Shown: positions 37,715 through 46,237 of the stretch, one piece after another
Layout of the letters: each line of letters starts with the position of its first letter
Numbering within the stretch: position 1 is the first letter of the stretch
Assembly: GCA_012719495.1 (NCBI GenBank)
Contig: JAAYAG010000122.1
Span: 1 to 64,000, forward strand
Origin: Bacteroidales bacterium
GTDB taxonomy: Bacteria; Bacteroidota; Bacteroidia; Bacteroidales; Prolixibacteraceae
Direction: 5' to 3'
Length of the DNA stretch: 64,000 nt
The notes under the pieces: generated by a model
What the model was told of the DNA's origin: nothing
The model's input: only the letters and a program-made list of their open reading frames with translations
Databases searched by the model: none
Translations under genes and position numbers: made by a program

Positions 37715-38689
37715 ATGATGGGGGGACATAAATACCATTTTAATCCACAGACACTATGCTTCGAACCAAAAACGAAGAAGCGGAGCAAAAGTGTAATGTT
37801 AATTTTAGGCTTTTTAGTTTTTTTTGTTATTGTATCTATTGCATTCTCAACACTTTTTGTATCTCACTTCGAAACTCCCGAAGTAAAATCATTGCGCAAA
37901 GAAAATCAACAGCTTTTATCTCAATATAATTTTCTGAATTCTAAATTGACACAGTTGGAAACCGTACTAGAAGAACTTCAGGTGCGGGACGACAACATTT
38001 ATCGAGTTGTTTTAGGGAAAAACCCTATTCCGGAAGATGTTCGCAAGGCAGGTTTTGGAGGCGATAACAGGTACGCTTCGCTCGAACAGCTTAGCGATGC
38101 AGAAATTGTATTGAATACGTCGAAAAAAATAGATGAGATATCGAAACAGGCTTACATTCAGGCTAAATCGTATGAAGAAGTTTTGAACATTGCCTTGAAA
38201 AAAGATCGGGAAATGGCTTGCACCCCAGCTATTATGCCTGTTGCAAATAAGGATCTTGACCATACTTCTTCAGGATGGGGAATGAGGATTCACCCCATTT
38301 ATAAAGTAAAGATGTTTCACTGGGGGATTGATTTTGTTGCTCCCAAAGGAACAAAAGTTTACGCTACTGGCGATGGAATTGTAAAGGAAACCCCTTCCTT
38401 GCGCGATGGTCATGGAAAACATGTTGTTATCGACCATGGTTTCGGGTATTCAACACTTTATGCTCATCTTTCTGGTTTCAATGTTAAGCCCGGAGATAAA
38501 GTAAAGCGTGGGCAGGTAATTGGATTCATTGGGAGTACGGGAACTTCAACAGCTCCGCATTTGCATTACGAAGTTAATAAAGATGGAAGAAATGTAGATC
38601 CTAAACATTATTTCTTCAAGGATCTTACACCAGAGCAATTTGCTCAGTTGGTTGCCCGCTCGTCTAATAATGGGCAAAGTTTCGACTAA
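37715..38689 (+). CDS. M23-family peptidoglycan endopeptidase, membrane anchored
   Basis: This 324-residue protein has a short basic cytoplasmic N-terminus, one membrane helix (about residues 27-48), and a periplasmic coiled-coil (RKENQQLLSQYNFLNSKLTQLETVLEEL). A C-terminal LytM/M23 domain follows. The zinc ligands are intact: H and D in MFHWGIDFVAPKGT and the HLH of TAPHLHYEV. A catalytically competent cell-wall endopeptidase is expected. It starts a run with a MerR-like regulator 11 nt downstream. Confidence 0.92.
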   Translation: MMGGHKYHFNPQTLCFEPKTKKRSKSVMLILGFLVFFVIVSIAFSTLFVSHFETPEVKSLRKENQQLLSQYNFLNSKLTQLETVLEELQVRDDNIYRVVLGKNPIPEDVRKAGFGGDNRYASLEQLSDAEIVLNTSKKIDEISKQAYIQAKSYEEVLNIALKKDREMACTPAIMPVANKDLDHTSSGWGMRIHPIYKVKMFHWGIDFVAPKGTKVYATGDGIVKETPSLRDGHGKHVVIDHGFGYSTLYAHLSGFNVKPGDKVKRGQVIGFIGSTGTSTAPHLHYEVNKDGRNVDPKHYFFKDLTPEQFAQLVARSSNNGQSFD

Positions 38690-38700
38690 TGTAAATCATC

Positions 38701-39036
38701 GTGCCATACAAACAACCTATAATAGAAAAGCATTTTTACACCATTGGCGAAGTTGCTGAAATGTTTGGTGTGAACCCTTCGTTGATACGGTTCTGGGAAA
38801 AAAACTTTGACACGATTTCTCCGCAGAAGAACAAAAAAGGAAACCGTCTGTTTACTAAAGAATCGATAGAGGAAATCAGGCTTGTTTATCATTTGGTGAA
38901 AGAGAGGGGAATGACACTAAAAGGTGCCCAGCAAAAGATAAAACAAAATCGCGAAGATGTTGTGAATGAGCACGAAGTGGTTAAGCAACTTAAGAACATC
39001 CGTTGGATGTTGGTCGAAATCAAGAATGAACTATAA
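38701..39036 (+). CDS. MerR-family transcriptional regulator
   Basis: This 111-residue protein starts at GTG. It has a MerR winged helix, FYTIGEVAEMFGVNPSLIRFWEKNFDTISPQKNKKGNRLFTKESIEEI, followed by a short helix and a basic tail. Most MerR proteins carry a longer dimerisation or effector region; here only about 40 residues follow. It sits between the M23 peptidase and Nif3-like genes. The target is unknown. Confidence 0.87.
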   Translation: MPYKQPIIEKHFYTIGEVAEMFGVNPSLIRFWEKNFDTISPQKNKKGNRLFTKESIEEIRLVYHLVKERGMTLKGAQQKIKQNREDVVNEHEVVKQLKNIRWMLVEIKNEL

Positions 39037-39047
39037 TTTCTCTTGCC

Positions 39048-40145
39048 TTGAGAATTCATGATATTGTTAATTGCCTAGAAGAATTTGCACCCTCTGCTTT
39101 GCAGGAGTCGTGGGATAATTCCGGACTTATTACCGGCAACTTATCTTGGGAAGCTTCTTCTGCATTGGTATCCCTTGATGTCACCGAAGCTGTAGTGGAT
39201 GAGGCAATTGCCGGGGGAGAAAATCTTATTATTGCTCATCATCCGTTTATTTTTTCTGCGTTGAAGAAAGTTACAGGGCGCACTGAAGCCGAACGTATTC
39301 TTATCAAGGCGATTAAACATGATATTGCTATTTATGCAGCTCATACAAGTATCGATGTGGTTAATGGCGGTGTGAGCTATATGATGGCACGGAAGCTCGG
39401 TCTTGAAAATGTTGAAACCCTTTCGAAAACTAAAGAGCTGTTGAAAAAGATGGCTGTTTATGTTCCCGTAAGTCACGCAACACTTGTACGTGATGCTATG
39501 TTTTCGGCTGGAGCTGGGCATGTGGGAAATTATCGTTCGTGCAGTTTTAATGCTGCTGGAAAAGGAACTTTTATGGCTACCGAAGCGGCAACGCCTTATC
39601 TGGGCAGTCAAGGTGAATTTGTTGAAACAGATGAAGTTAAAATCGAAACTGTTTTTCCTTTTTATCTGCAATCGAAAGTCATTTCTGCTATGCTTGGTGT
39701 GCATCCTTATGAGGAAGTGGCATATGATGTCATTCCGCTCGACAATCAAGCCGGAAATGTTGGGTTGGGAGTGGCAGGATACCTAAGCGAGGCAGTTAAG
39801 GCCGATGTTTTTTTATCACATGTAAAAGATGTGTTTGGATGTGAGGCCGTCAAGTATGCGGGTGATGGGAGCAAGGATGTGCGGAAAATTGCACTATGCG
39901 GAGGGGCAGGAAGCTCGTTAATTGCAGAAGCCCGTCAGGCAGGAGCTGATTTATATCTCACCGGAGACATTAAGTATCATCAGTTCTTCGAAGCCGACAA
40001 TTCTATGGTTATTGCCGACATAGGACATTATGAAAGCGAACAATTCACTAAAGAACTTTTTTTAGAAATAGTTACAAATAAATTTTCTAAATTTGCCATC
40101 CGTTTGTCTAATGTGCAAACGAATCCTGTAAAATATTTGTTCTGA
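39048..40145 (+). CDS. Nif3-like dinuclear metal-centre protein
   Basis: This 365-residue protein has the Nif3/YbgI N-terminus ALQESWDNSGLITG, the metal-binding AHHPFIFSALKKV, YAAHTSIDVVNGG and the C-terminal LTGDIKYHQFFEA...IGHYESEQF. An inserted middle domain of about 100 residues resembles the PII-like insert of the long family form. The biochemical role is unsettled; GTP cyclohydrolase-like activity has been suggested for the family. Translation most likely starts at TTG 39048 (MRIHDIVNCLEEF), 12 nt after the MerR gene. Confidence 0.9.
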   Translation: MRIHDIVNCLEEFAPSALQESWDNSGLITGNLSWEASSALVSLDVTEAVVDEAIAGGENLIIAHHPFIFSALKKVTGRTEAERILIKAIKHDIAIYAAHTSIDVVNGGVSYMMARKLGLENVETLSKTKELLKKMAVYVPVSHATLVRDAMFSAGAGHVGNYRSCSFNAAGKGTFMATEAATPYLGSQGEFVETDEVKIETVFPFYLQSKVISAMLGVHPYEEVAYDVIPLDNQAGNVGLGVAGYLSEAVKADVFLSHVKDVFGCEAVKYAGDGSKDVRKIALCGGAGSSLIAEARQAGADLYLTGDIKYHQFFEADNSMVIADIGHYESEQFTKELFLEIVTNKFSKFAIRLSNVQTNPVKYLF

Positions 40146-40174
40146 ATCGATTAATATAAAAATTTACAAGCAAC

Positions 40175-40951
40175 ATGACAATGCAAAATCAGAACGTCGC
40201 TGGAAAAGAGATGTCCATTGAAGAAAAGTTGAGATTATTATTTGATCTACAGGCTGTAGCTTCCGAAATGGATAAGTTGAAAATACTTCGTGGCGAGTTA
40301 CCTCTTGAAGTTCAAGACCTGGAAGATGAAGTTGCCGGGCTGAAAACCCGTATAAACAATTATCAGGATGAAATAAAAAATCTTGAAACAGCTGTTGCAA
40401 GTCGCAAAGCTGCAATTGTTGAATCGAAAGGGTTGATTGCAAAATACACCGAACAGCAAAACAATGTTAGGAATAATCGTGAGTTCGACTCTCTTTCTAA
40501 AGAGATTGAATTCCAGAATCTTGAGATTGAACTCTCGGAAAAGAGGATTAAGGAGTTTACGGCTGAGTTGGAGAAGAAGAATACTGCAATAGGATCTTCT
40601 AAAGAGCAATTGAAAGAGCGCGAAGATGATTTGGATCGCAAGCAAACAGAGCTGGAAGAAATTACAGCCGAAACTAAAATTGAGACCGAGCGCTTGAACG
40701 AAAAGGCTTCTAAAATTGAAGTCCTTATTGAAGACAGACTCTTGGCCGCTTTTAGGCGTATTCGTAAAAATGCAAGAAATGGTTTAGCGGTTGTTTCTGT
40801 TGAACGCGATGCCTGCGGTGGTTGTTTTAATAAAATTCCGCCTCAGCGCCAACTCGACATTGCGTCGCACAAGAAGATAATTGTTTGCGAATATTGCGGG
40901 CGAATTCTTGTCGATAAAGACATTCATAATGACGGAACAATTGAAGAATAA
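40175..40951 (+). CDS. Coiled-coil protein with C4 zinc ribbon
   Basis: Residues 15-185 of this 258-residue protein are a long coiled coil with Lys/Glu/Leu heptads. The C-terminal 55 residues are a zinc ribbon, with CGGC in DACGGCFNKIPPQRQ and CEYC in VCEYCGRILVD. This is the zf-RING_7/DUF164-like family, commonly located next to Nif3-like genes in Bacteroidota. A role in RNA or nucleic-acid binding is sometimes proposed but not demonstrated. It is the last gene before the terminator at 40955. Confidence 0.9.
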   Translation: MTMQNQNVAGKEMSIEEKLRLLFDLQAVASEMDKLKILRGELPLEVQDLEDEVAGLKTRINNYQDEIKNLETAVASRKAAIVESKGLIAKYTEQQNNVRNNREFDSLSKEIEFQNLEIELSEKRIKEFTAELEKKNTAIGSSKEQLKEREDDLDRKQTELEEITAETKIETERLNEKASKIEVLIEDRLLAAFRRIRKNARNGLAVVSVERDACGGCFNKIPPQRQLDIASHKKIIVCEYCGRILVDKDIHNDGTIEE

Positions 40952-40954
40952 ATG

Positions 40955-40981
40955 AAAAAGGCTCCCGAAGGAGCCTTTTTT
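40955..40981. terminator. Bidirectional terminator between zinc-ribbon and receptor genes
   Basis: GGCTCC and GGAGCC close on a CGAA loop, flanked by five A and six T. It serves both converging genes. Confidence 0.9.
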
Positions 40982-40997
40982 ACATTATATACCGCTG

Positions 40998-43439
40998 TTA
41001 AAATTTTATGTTAGCACCAATCATAAAATGAATTCCTGCTTGGGGAAAGTATCCATCCATCTTATGTCTGCTACCATCGTATATGTATGAGTAAACCCAG
41101 GCATTCGTCTCATATTCTTCGTTGAATAAATTCATTACCTGAAGATGTATTTGAATGTCTTTTACGAAACCGGGCTGTATCGTGTAGCTCAATTTAAGAT
41201 TATTGACCAAGTAAGCATTGAGCGATCGGCTGTTGTTAGAGCTGTTGTCGATGTATTGTTTTCCAACGTATTGCGAGATGAATGATAATTTCAACCGGGG
41301 TATCGGCTCATAGTCGATAACACTGTTGGCAACTACCGATGGAGAGAAGGCTATGTTTGTTGTTCCTATCGAAATGCTGTCTTGTCCGCCGGTATCCCAA
41401 TTGTCAACATACTCCGTAAAGTCGACGATTTTATTGCTGCTCAGGGTTGTATTCAAGTTCCACGAAAGAGTTGGTAGTATCTTCACTCCTGCCGCCAGTT
41501 CTATCCCAGTTCGGTAACTTTTGTCGACATTCACCATGATGGCTGAACCCACATCGTTTATTTCGCCGGTTAAAATGAGCTGGTTTTTGTAGAGCATTAA
41601 ATAGAGGTTTGCCCCTGCCGAGAAATTGTTGCACGAAAGCTGATATCCCATTTCAAAATCATTCAACGTTTCAAATGTTGGCTGTTTGCCATTTGGATCT
41701 GCATCGGTAAAATTGCTTCTGTTTGGCTCGCGGTTTCCCACTGCCCAGGAAAGGTATGCCTTCGAGTTTGATGTTGGAAGAAAAGTGATTCCCAGTTTTG
41801 GGTTTAAAAAGTCGTAGTTGTGGTCTTGGGTCAAATCTCTAAGATCATCGTCAATTCCATCGATCGAATGCAGGATGTTACGGTATTGAAGATCGGCATA
41901 AAGACTCAATTGAGTGCTAATTGCAACATTATATTTTAGGTAGATATTGAAATCGGTTTTTAAGCCAGAACCTCGGTACCATTCAAAATCTTTAGGGTTT
42001 TCGCCCATAAATTCAGCCCAAATTACTTTTCCATAATGAAGCCCATCGTAGCGATTCCATCCGGCACCCAGGGTAATATCCGATTTCAGGTGCTTGTAAT
42101 TCAAAGAGTAAGTGCCGCCGTAGAAATGGTTGTAAAGCCATTTTTGACGAATGAGGTCAGTTGATGTTATTGTGTCTCTGTCTGTTATAAAATTCTTCAT
42201 TCCATAGTCGCCGAACTCCTGATCTTTTTTGAATTGTTCATAGTAACCTTGTCCGTGGGTGTAGAAAAGAGCAGTATTCATATTGATGCTGGGCCCGAAT
42301 TTCTGATTGTAAAGGAGTTGATAGTGATCTTGTCGGTAATTGTCGGTTTCGTTTTCGTAAGTGTAGAGGTTGTAGGTTCTGGGGTTTGAAGCCAGCATTT
42401 CGGCGGTTTCCTCCGCAGAATACAACCAGTGTTCTTCATAACGTTTCATACCATCAATATCGTTGTTGAGGCGTACCGATGGCACTCCGTTCCATGCCTG
42501 GTAAGTTTTCTCTTTGCCAGAGAATACAACCAGCTTAACAATTGATTGACCGGAATAATAACCGCCCGAGAGATAATATGAATTCATTTTAGTAAATGCA
42601 CGGTCTATGAAGCCATCGGAAGTAATAGCACTAAGCCTGGCATCAAAACTGAAATGATTATTTAGCAAACCGGAACCCGTACTGAACGTGTTTTTGAAGG
42701 TATTAAATGATCCGGCAGAACCACTGTATTCACCATAGGGTTCTTCCCTTAAAGTGGTAGTTTGCATATTAATGGTTGCCCCAAACGCGGCTGCTCCTTG
42801 GGTTGATGTGCCTACACCCCGCTGAATTTCAACTGTTTCGACTGAAGACGTAATGTCGGGCATATCTACCCAATACACATCGTGCGATTCGGCTTCGTTA
42901 AATGGAATGCCATTGATTGTTACATTGATTCGGTTTGCATCGGTTCCACGGATTCTGAAGCCGGTGTACCCAACACCAGCGCCAGCGTCTGATGTGGAAA
43001 CAAACGAGGGCGTTGTTGCAAGAATATAAGGGATATCCTGACCGATGTTCTTTTCTCTGAGTACGTTGGCAGTTAGGCGTGACGAAGCTACTGGCGCATT
43101 TACTCCGGCACGTGTGGCATAGACGAATACTTCATCAGTCATTACTTCGCTCTTCTGAAGGGTAATGGCAAGATGTAGGTCTTTGCTCAGGGTAATTTCG
43201 GTTGAGTAGGGTTGGTAACCGATAAATGAGACATTAAGCTGATACCGCCCATTTTTGAGTTTTGGAAATAAGAACTCTCCGTTTTCATTAGAGATGGCAC
43301 CCAAGGAGGTACCTTTCATAACAATTGTGGCTCCGGGGAGAGCTTCGTTCTCGGTCGTGGTAATTCTTCCCGATAAGTTTGATTGGGCAAAACCCAGTAC
43401 CCCGGTTAGTAAGATTAATACTGAAAATAAAAGTTTCAT
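40998..43439 (-). CDS. TonB-dependent outer-membrane receptor, TPP-riboswitch controlled
   Basis: This 813-residue receptor has a signal peptide (MKLLFSVLILLTGVLGFAQ) and a carboxypeptidase-regulatory-like domain (LSGRITTTENEALPGATIVMKGT). The plug domain includes GFRIRGTDANRINVTINGIPFNEAESHDVYW, and a 22-strand-type barrel ends in a terminal aromatic residue. ATG 43439 gives a clean signal peptide; an in-frame upstream start at 43472 does not. The TPP riboswitch and promoter upstream suggest thiamine or a thiamine precursor as ligand. It is a single-gene unit with a terminator. Confidence 0.92.
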   Translation of the reverse strand: MKLLFSVLILLTGVLGFAQSNLSGRITTTENEALPGATIVMKGTSLGAISNENGEFLFPKLKNGRYQLNVSFIGYQPYSTEITLSKDLHLAITLQKSEVMTDEVFVYATRAGVNAPVASSRLTANVLREKNIGQDIPYILATTPSFVSTSDAGAGVGYTGFRIRGTDANRINVTINGIPFNEAESHDVYWVDMPDITSSVETVEIQRGVGTSTQGAAAFGATINMQTTTLREEPYGEYSGSAGSFNTFKNTFSTGSGLLNNHFSFDARLSAITSDGFIDRAFTKMNSYYLSGGYYSGQSIVKLVVFSGKEKTYQAWNGVPSVRLNNDIDGMKRYEEHWLYSAEETAEMLASNPRTYNLYTYENETDNYRQDHYQLLYNQKFGPSINMNTALFYTHGQGYYEQFKKDQEFGDYGMKNFITDRDTITSTDLIRQKWLYNHFYGGTYSLNYKHLKSDITLGAGWNRYDGLHYGKVIWAEFMGENPKDFEWYRGSGLKTDFNIYLKYNVAISTQLSLYADLQYRNILHSIDGIDDDLRDLTQDHNYDFLNPKLGITFLPTSNSKAYLSWAVGNREPNRSNFTDADPNGKQPTFETLNDFEMGYQLSCNNFSAGANLYLMLYKNQLILTGEINDVGSAIMVNVDKSYRTGIELAAGVKILPTLSWNLNTTLSSNKIVDFTEYVDNWDTGGQDSISIGTTNIAFSPSVVANSVIDYEPIPRLKLSFISQYVGKQYIDNSSNNSRSLNAYLVNNLKLSYTIQPGFVKDIQIHLQVMNLFNEEYETNAWVYSYIYDGSRHKMDGYFPQAGIHFMIGANIKF

Positions 43440-43496
43440 TGTAATAAAGATTTTGGTTAAACAAATAACCAATGAGGCAGGAATTTACATCCTGAA

Positions 43497-43670
43497 AACA
43501 CCTTCCCTTCGCCGGTACTAGCCGGATCAGGTTCAGAGGGTATGATCTCAGCCCTTAATTTTTAACCCCGCTTAAATGTCGTTGAGAGAAGGTTGCTTCA
43601 GATGAAAACACACTGAAATTATCTTCTCAATACACTGGATGCAGGATTTTTATGGGCACCCCATTGTGTA
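43497..43670 (-). promoter_or_regulatory. TPP (thiamine pyrophosphate) riboswitch
   Basis: On the minus strand the THI-element landmarks appear in order. GGGGTGCC is at 43655-43662 and CTGAGAT at 43545-43551. ACCCTCTGAACCTGATC is at 43525-43541, and the P4/P5 closing segment CCGGCGAAGGGA follows at 43504-43515. A long internal P3 arm of about 100 nt is closed by TTGAGAAG against CTTCTC-TCAA with a one-base bulge. ACAC/GTGT can close P1. The aptamer ends about 60 nt before the receptor start, leaving room for translational or termination control. Confidence 0.93.
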
Positions 43671-43681
43671 AAATATCGATA

Positions 43682-43714
43682 CAAAGATATAGTATTTGTT
43701 CCCGAAGAACCAAA
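43682..43714 (-). promoter_or_regulatory. Consensus promoter of the TPP-controlled receptor gene
   Basis: On the minus strand TTTG (43711-43714) and TATCTTTG (43682-43689) are separated by 21 bp, matching TTTG-N19-21-TAnnTTTG. The predicted start near 43675 falls five bases before the riboswitch P1, so the transcript would begin with the aptamer. Confidence 0.8.
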
Positions 43715-43737
43715 TTAAGCCAATTTGCTTAGGACTT

Positions 43738-44442
43738 TTATTGCAGAGAATTAACCTCGTCGAATTCTTTTAGAGTATTCTTTAGTTGTTTCAAGTACTT
43801 GCCGTAGAGTCGGTTGAAGAATAAATGAAACAAGAAGTAGTAAATTGAAATTACAATACCCAATGTTAACAGAAATGACATACCAATAATCAGCCATTTG
43901 AAAAATGAAATATTAGAGATGTTGAGTTGCTGGGCAACAGTTTGAGAATTGAATCCTGAAATAAATCCGGTACTAAATGCGACTGTGATGTTTAAAAGGA
44001 TTATTATCAGTATTATATAAAACATGGTTTTATACAGATTTAGAGTCCTGATATGCAGGGTGATTTTTTTCTTAAGGTTGATTTGAGTACTGTTTTGTTT
44101 TTCAATGCGGTTGTAATTAACCCAAAAGACAATTATGGCAACAATAATTAGCAGGTATGTAAACCCTTCAATGGCTGTCATCCAGTTTACCAAATTACCT
44201 GAGAGGGTGGGCTCTGAGATAATTTTTTCGAGCTTTGGGGTAACCCGCATTTCAATGGCAACCCAAAGTCCAATCCAAGCCAAAATTATAATGAGCCCAA
44301 TACGGATATTTCGTCCAATTTTCTCAGTAATATCGAGAGTGCGGTTCTTTAGTAACGTGTCAATATCTTCCTGATTGAGTTGTCTTTTCTCGTTTTCGGA
44401 AGAAATTTTGTCCCATGTTTTCTTTAAATCTTCTAATTCCAT
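43738..44442 (-). CDS. Membrane protein coupled to an ECF sigma factor (possible anti-sigma)
   Basis: This 234-residue protein has a soluble N-terminus (MELEDLKKTWDKISSENEKRQLNQEDID) and four hydrophobic segments near residues 47-66, 85-108, 137-160 and 180-212. A short charged tail ends it. Its start overlaps the stop of the sigma factor gene by one base (TAATG). That coupling and topology fit a membrane regulator of the sigma factor. No recognisable anti-sigma domain such as zf-HC2 or FecR is present, so the role is inferred only from context. Confidence 0.72.
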   Translation of the reverse strand: MELEDLKKTWDKISSENEKRQLNQEDIDTLLKNRTLDITEKIGRNIRIGLIIILAWIGLWVAIEMRVTPKLEKIISEPTLSGNLVNWMTAIEGFTYLLIIVAIIVFWVNYNRIEKQNSTQINLKKKITLHIRTLNLYKTMFYIILIIILLNITVAFSTGFISGFNSQTVAQQLNISNISFFKWLIIGMSFLLTLGIVISIYYFLFHLFFNRLYGKYLKQLKNTLKEFDEVNSLQ

Positions 44443-44936
44443 TATGCTTCCTCCTCCATGAGTTTTTTTAATTTGCCCTTAATCCGGTTCATTTTTACGC
44501 GAACATAATTTTGCGTGATGCCTATTATCTCCGCAATTTCCTCGTACTTTTTATCTTCAAGGTACAGCAGGACAATCGATTTCTCAATTCTGGATAATTT
44601 TGCAATGGCTTTGTGTAACACTTTTACTTGGTCTTCGAATGTGTCGTCATAAATTTCATCGGGAATAAGATAGATGCTTTTCCCAATTTCGCTTCGGTCG
44701 GGCCGTTTCTTGTTCTTTTTAAAATGGGTAATGGCGGTGTTAAGCGAAACCTGATACATCCATGTCGATACTTTCGACTCGTTGCGGAATGTTGGGAATG
44801 AACGCCATAACTGGGATACAATTTCCTGAAAAAGGTCTTGCCGGTCTTCATGTGTGTCACAATAAATGCCACAAACTTTGTGGATTATCCCTTGGTTTTG
44901 GGTTACAATATTTAGAAACACATCTTTCACTGGCAT
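44442..44936 (-). CDS. ECF-type RNA polymerase sigma factor
   Basis: This 164-residue protein has region 2 (THEDRQDLFQEIVSQLWRSFPTFRNESKVSTWMYQVSLNTAITHFKK) and region 4 with a helix-turn-helix (YEEIAEIIGITQNYVRVKMNRIKGKLK). There is no region 1 or 3, which is the ECF form. A membrane protein gene overlaps its stop and is the likely partner. No -7 box of the housekeeping type was found upstream, which would fit self-activation but does not prove it. Confidence 0.92.
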   Translation of the reverse strand: MPVKDVFLNIVTQNQGIIHKVCGIYCDTHEDRQDLFQEIVSQLWRSFPTFRNESKVSTWMYQVSLNTAITHFKKNKKRPDRSEIGKSIYLIPDEIYDDTFEDQVKVLHKAIAKLSRIEKSIVLLYLEDKKYEEIAEIIGITQNYVRVKMNRIKGKLKKLMEEEA

Positions 44937-45111
44937 TATCCCTTAAAAAAGACCATTAGAATTGACCCGATAAACATTCTCTGTTTGCAATAATTACACA
45001 AATTACTAATTCTTACTAGCTTGAAACAGAATGATCTTCACATTTTTTGTTTTCAAATATCTTTGTGTTGAACATTCTGTTTTACGATATGTAGCATATT
45101 TGGCAAGAAAA

Positions 45112-46107
45112 TTACACTTTGAGCATTTTTAATTGATTTATTTCTGCCTGAGTCAGAAAACGCCATTTCCCCCGCGGCAGGTTCTTTTTGGTTAATCCGG
45201 CAAAATATACTCGGTCGAGTTTTGTCACCTCATAGCCAAGATGCTCGAAAATGCGGCGTACAATGCGGTTTCGGCCCGAGTGGATTTCGATGCCAATTTC
45301 GCGTTTGTCTTCTTCATCGACATAATTAATTGAGTCGGCTGCAATTGGACCATCATCGAGATCGATACCCCGGGCAACTGACAGAAGGTCGTTTTTGGTT
45401 AGCTGTTTATTAAGGGTGGCCTGGTATATTTTTTTCCGGGAATGACTTGGGTGGGTTAGCTTCTTCGCCAAATCGCCGTCGTTGGTAAAGAGCAGCAATC
45501 CTGTGGTATCGCGGTCGAGCCGGCCAACAGGATAAATTCTTTCCGGGCAAGCGTTGACAACTAATTCCATAACGGTTTTGCGCTCCTGTGGGTCATCGGT
45601 AGTTGTAACGTAACCTTTGGGTTTGTTGAGTAACAGGTAAACTTTTTTCTCCGGACAAAGAGATTGCCCGTTGAAACGAACATCATCGCTTAATGAGACT
45701 TTGGTGCCTAGTTCGGTGGTAATTTTCCCGTTGACAGTGACACATCCCGTGTTGATATATACATCGGCCTCGCGACGTGAACATACGCCTGAATTAGCAA
45801 GGAAGCGGTTCAATCTAATTTTTTCATCGGGACGGAAGCCTCTTTTGGCTGGAGTTGAAAGGGTTGGTTTCTTTCTTTCTACTACGGGCTTTTCTGTTTT
45901 TCCGGTTGATATAACTTCAACACGACTGTTCCTTTCGATGCCTTTGCCCGCCTGTTTGCTTGTAGCTTTGTTGGCTGGCTTTGATTTTATTCGGCTATCG
46001 CTCTTTTTTTTAGCTATTTGGGCTGGTGTGGTAGTTTTTCTTTTTAACTGGCTATTACCTGTTTTGTTACTTCTCATCGTTATTCTAATTTTTTGCAAAG
46101 GTCGCAT
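45112..46107 (-). CDS. RluB/RsuA-family pseudouridine synthase with basic N-terminal extension
   Basis: This 331-residue protein has a Lys/Ser/Thr-rich disordered extension (about residues 1-90), an S4 RNA-binding domain (IRLNRFLANSGVCSRREADVYI), and the synthase core. The core has the catalytic Asp in YPVGRLDRDTTGLLLFTNDGDLAKKL. Enzymes of this type isomerise uridines in rRNA. The basic extension probably adds RNA affinity. ATG 46107 gives the longest form; ATG 46077 is an equally good start. Confidence 0.9.
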   Translation of the reverse strand: MRPLQKIRITMRSNKTGNSQLKRKTTTPAQIAKKKSDSRIKSKPANKATSKQAGKGIERNSRVEVISTGKTEKPVVERKKPTLSTPAKRGFRPDEKIRLNRFLANSGVCSRREADVYINTGCVTVNGKITTELGTKVSLSDDVRFNGQSLCPEKKVYLLLNKPKGYVTTTDDPQERKTVMELVVNACPERIYPVGRLDRDTTGLLLFTNDGDLAKKLTHPSHSRKKIYQATLNKQLTKNDLLSVARGIDLDDGPIAADSINYVDEEDKREIGIEIHSGRNRIVRRIFEHLGYEVTKLDRVYFAGLTKKNLPRGKWRFLTQAEINQLKMLKV

Positions 46108-46237
46108 TTTTTTTGTTTAGAATATAATATTGTTCTTGAGAAAGAACCTCTTGTAAGATAATATGTTATATCAATAGATTATTTTTAATTTTTGTAAGAA
46201 GGGGCAGAAGATAGCTTGAAAGTTATTAAGGGTAATT

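Noticed and set aside
39141-39749. 202-codon ORF on the minus strand
   Set aside because: It is entirely antisense to the Nif3-like gene, with Cys/His/Arg-rich composition typical of antisense frames.
45671-46120. 149-codon ORF on the plus strand
   Set aside because: It overlaps the pseudouridine synthase N-terminal half; the hydrophobic stretch arises from the reversed Lys-rich extension.
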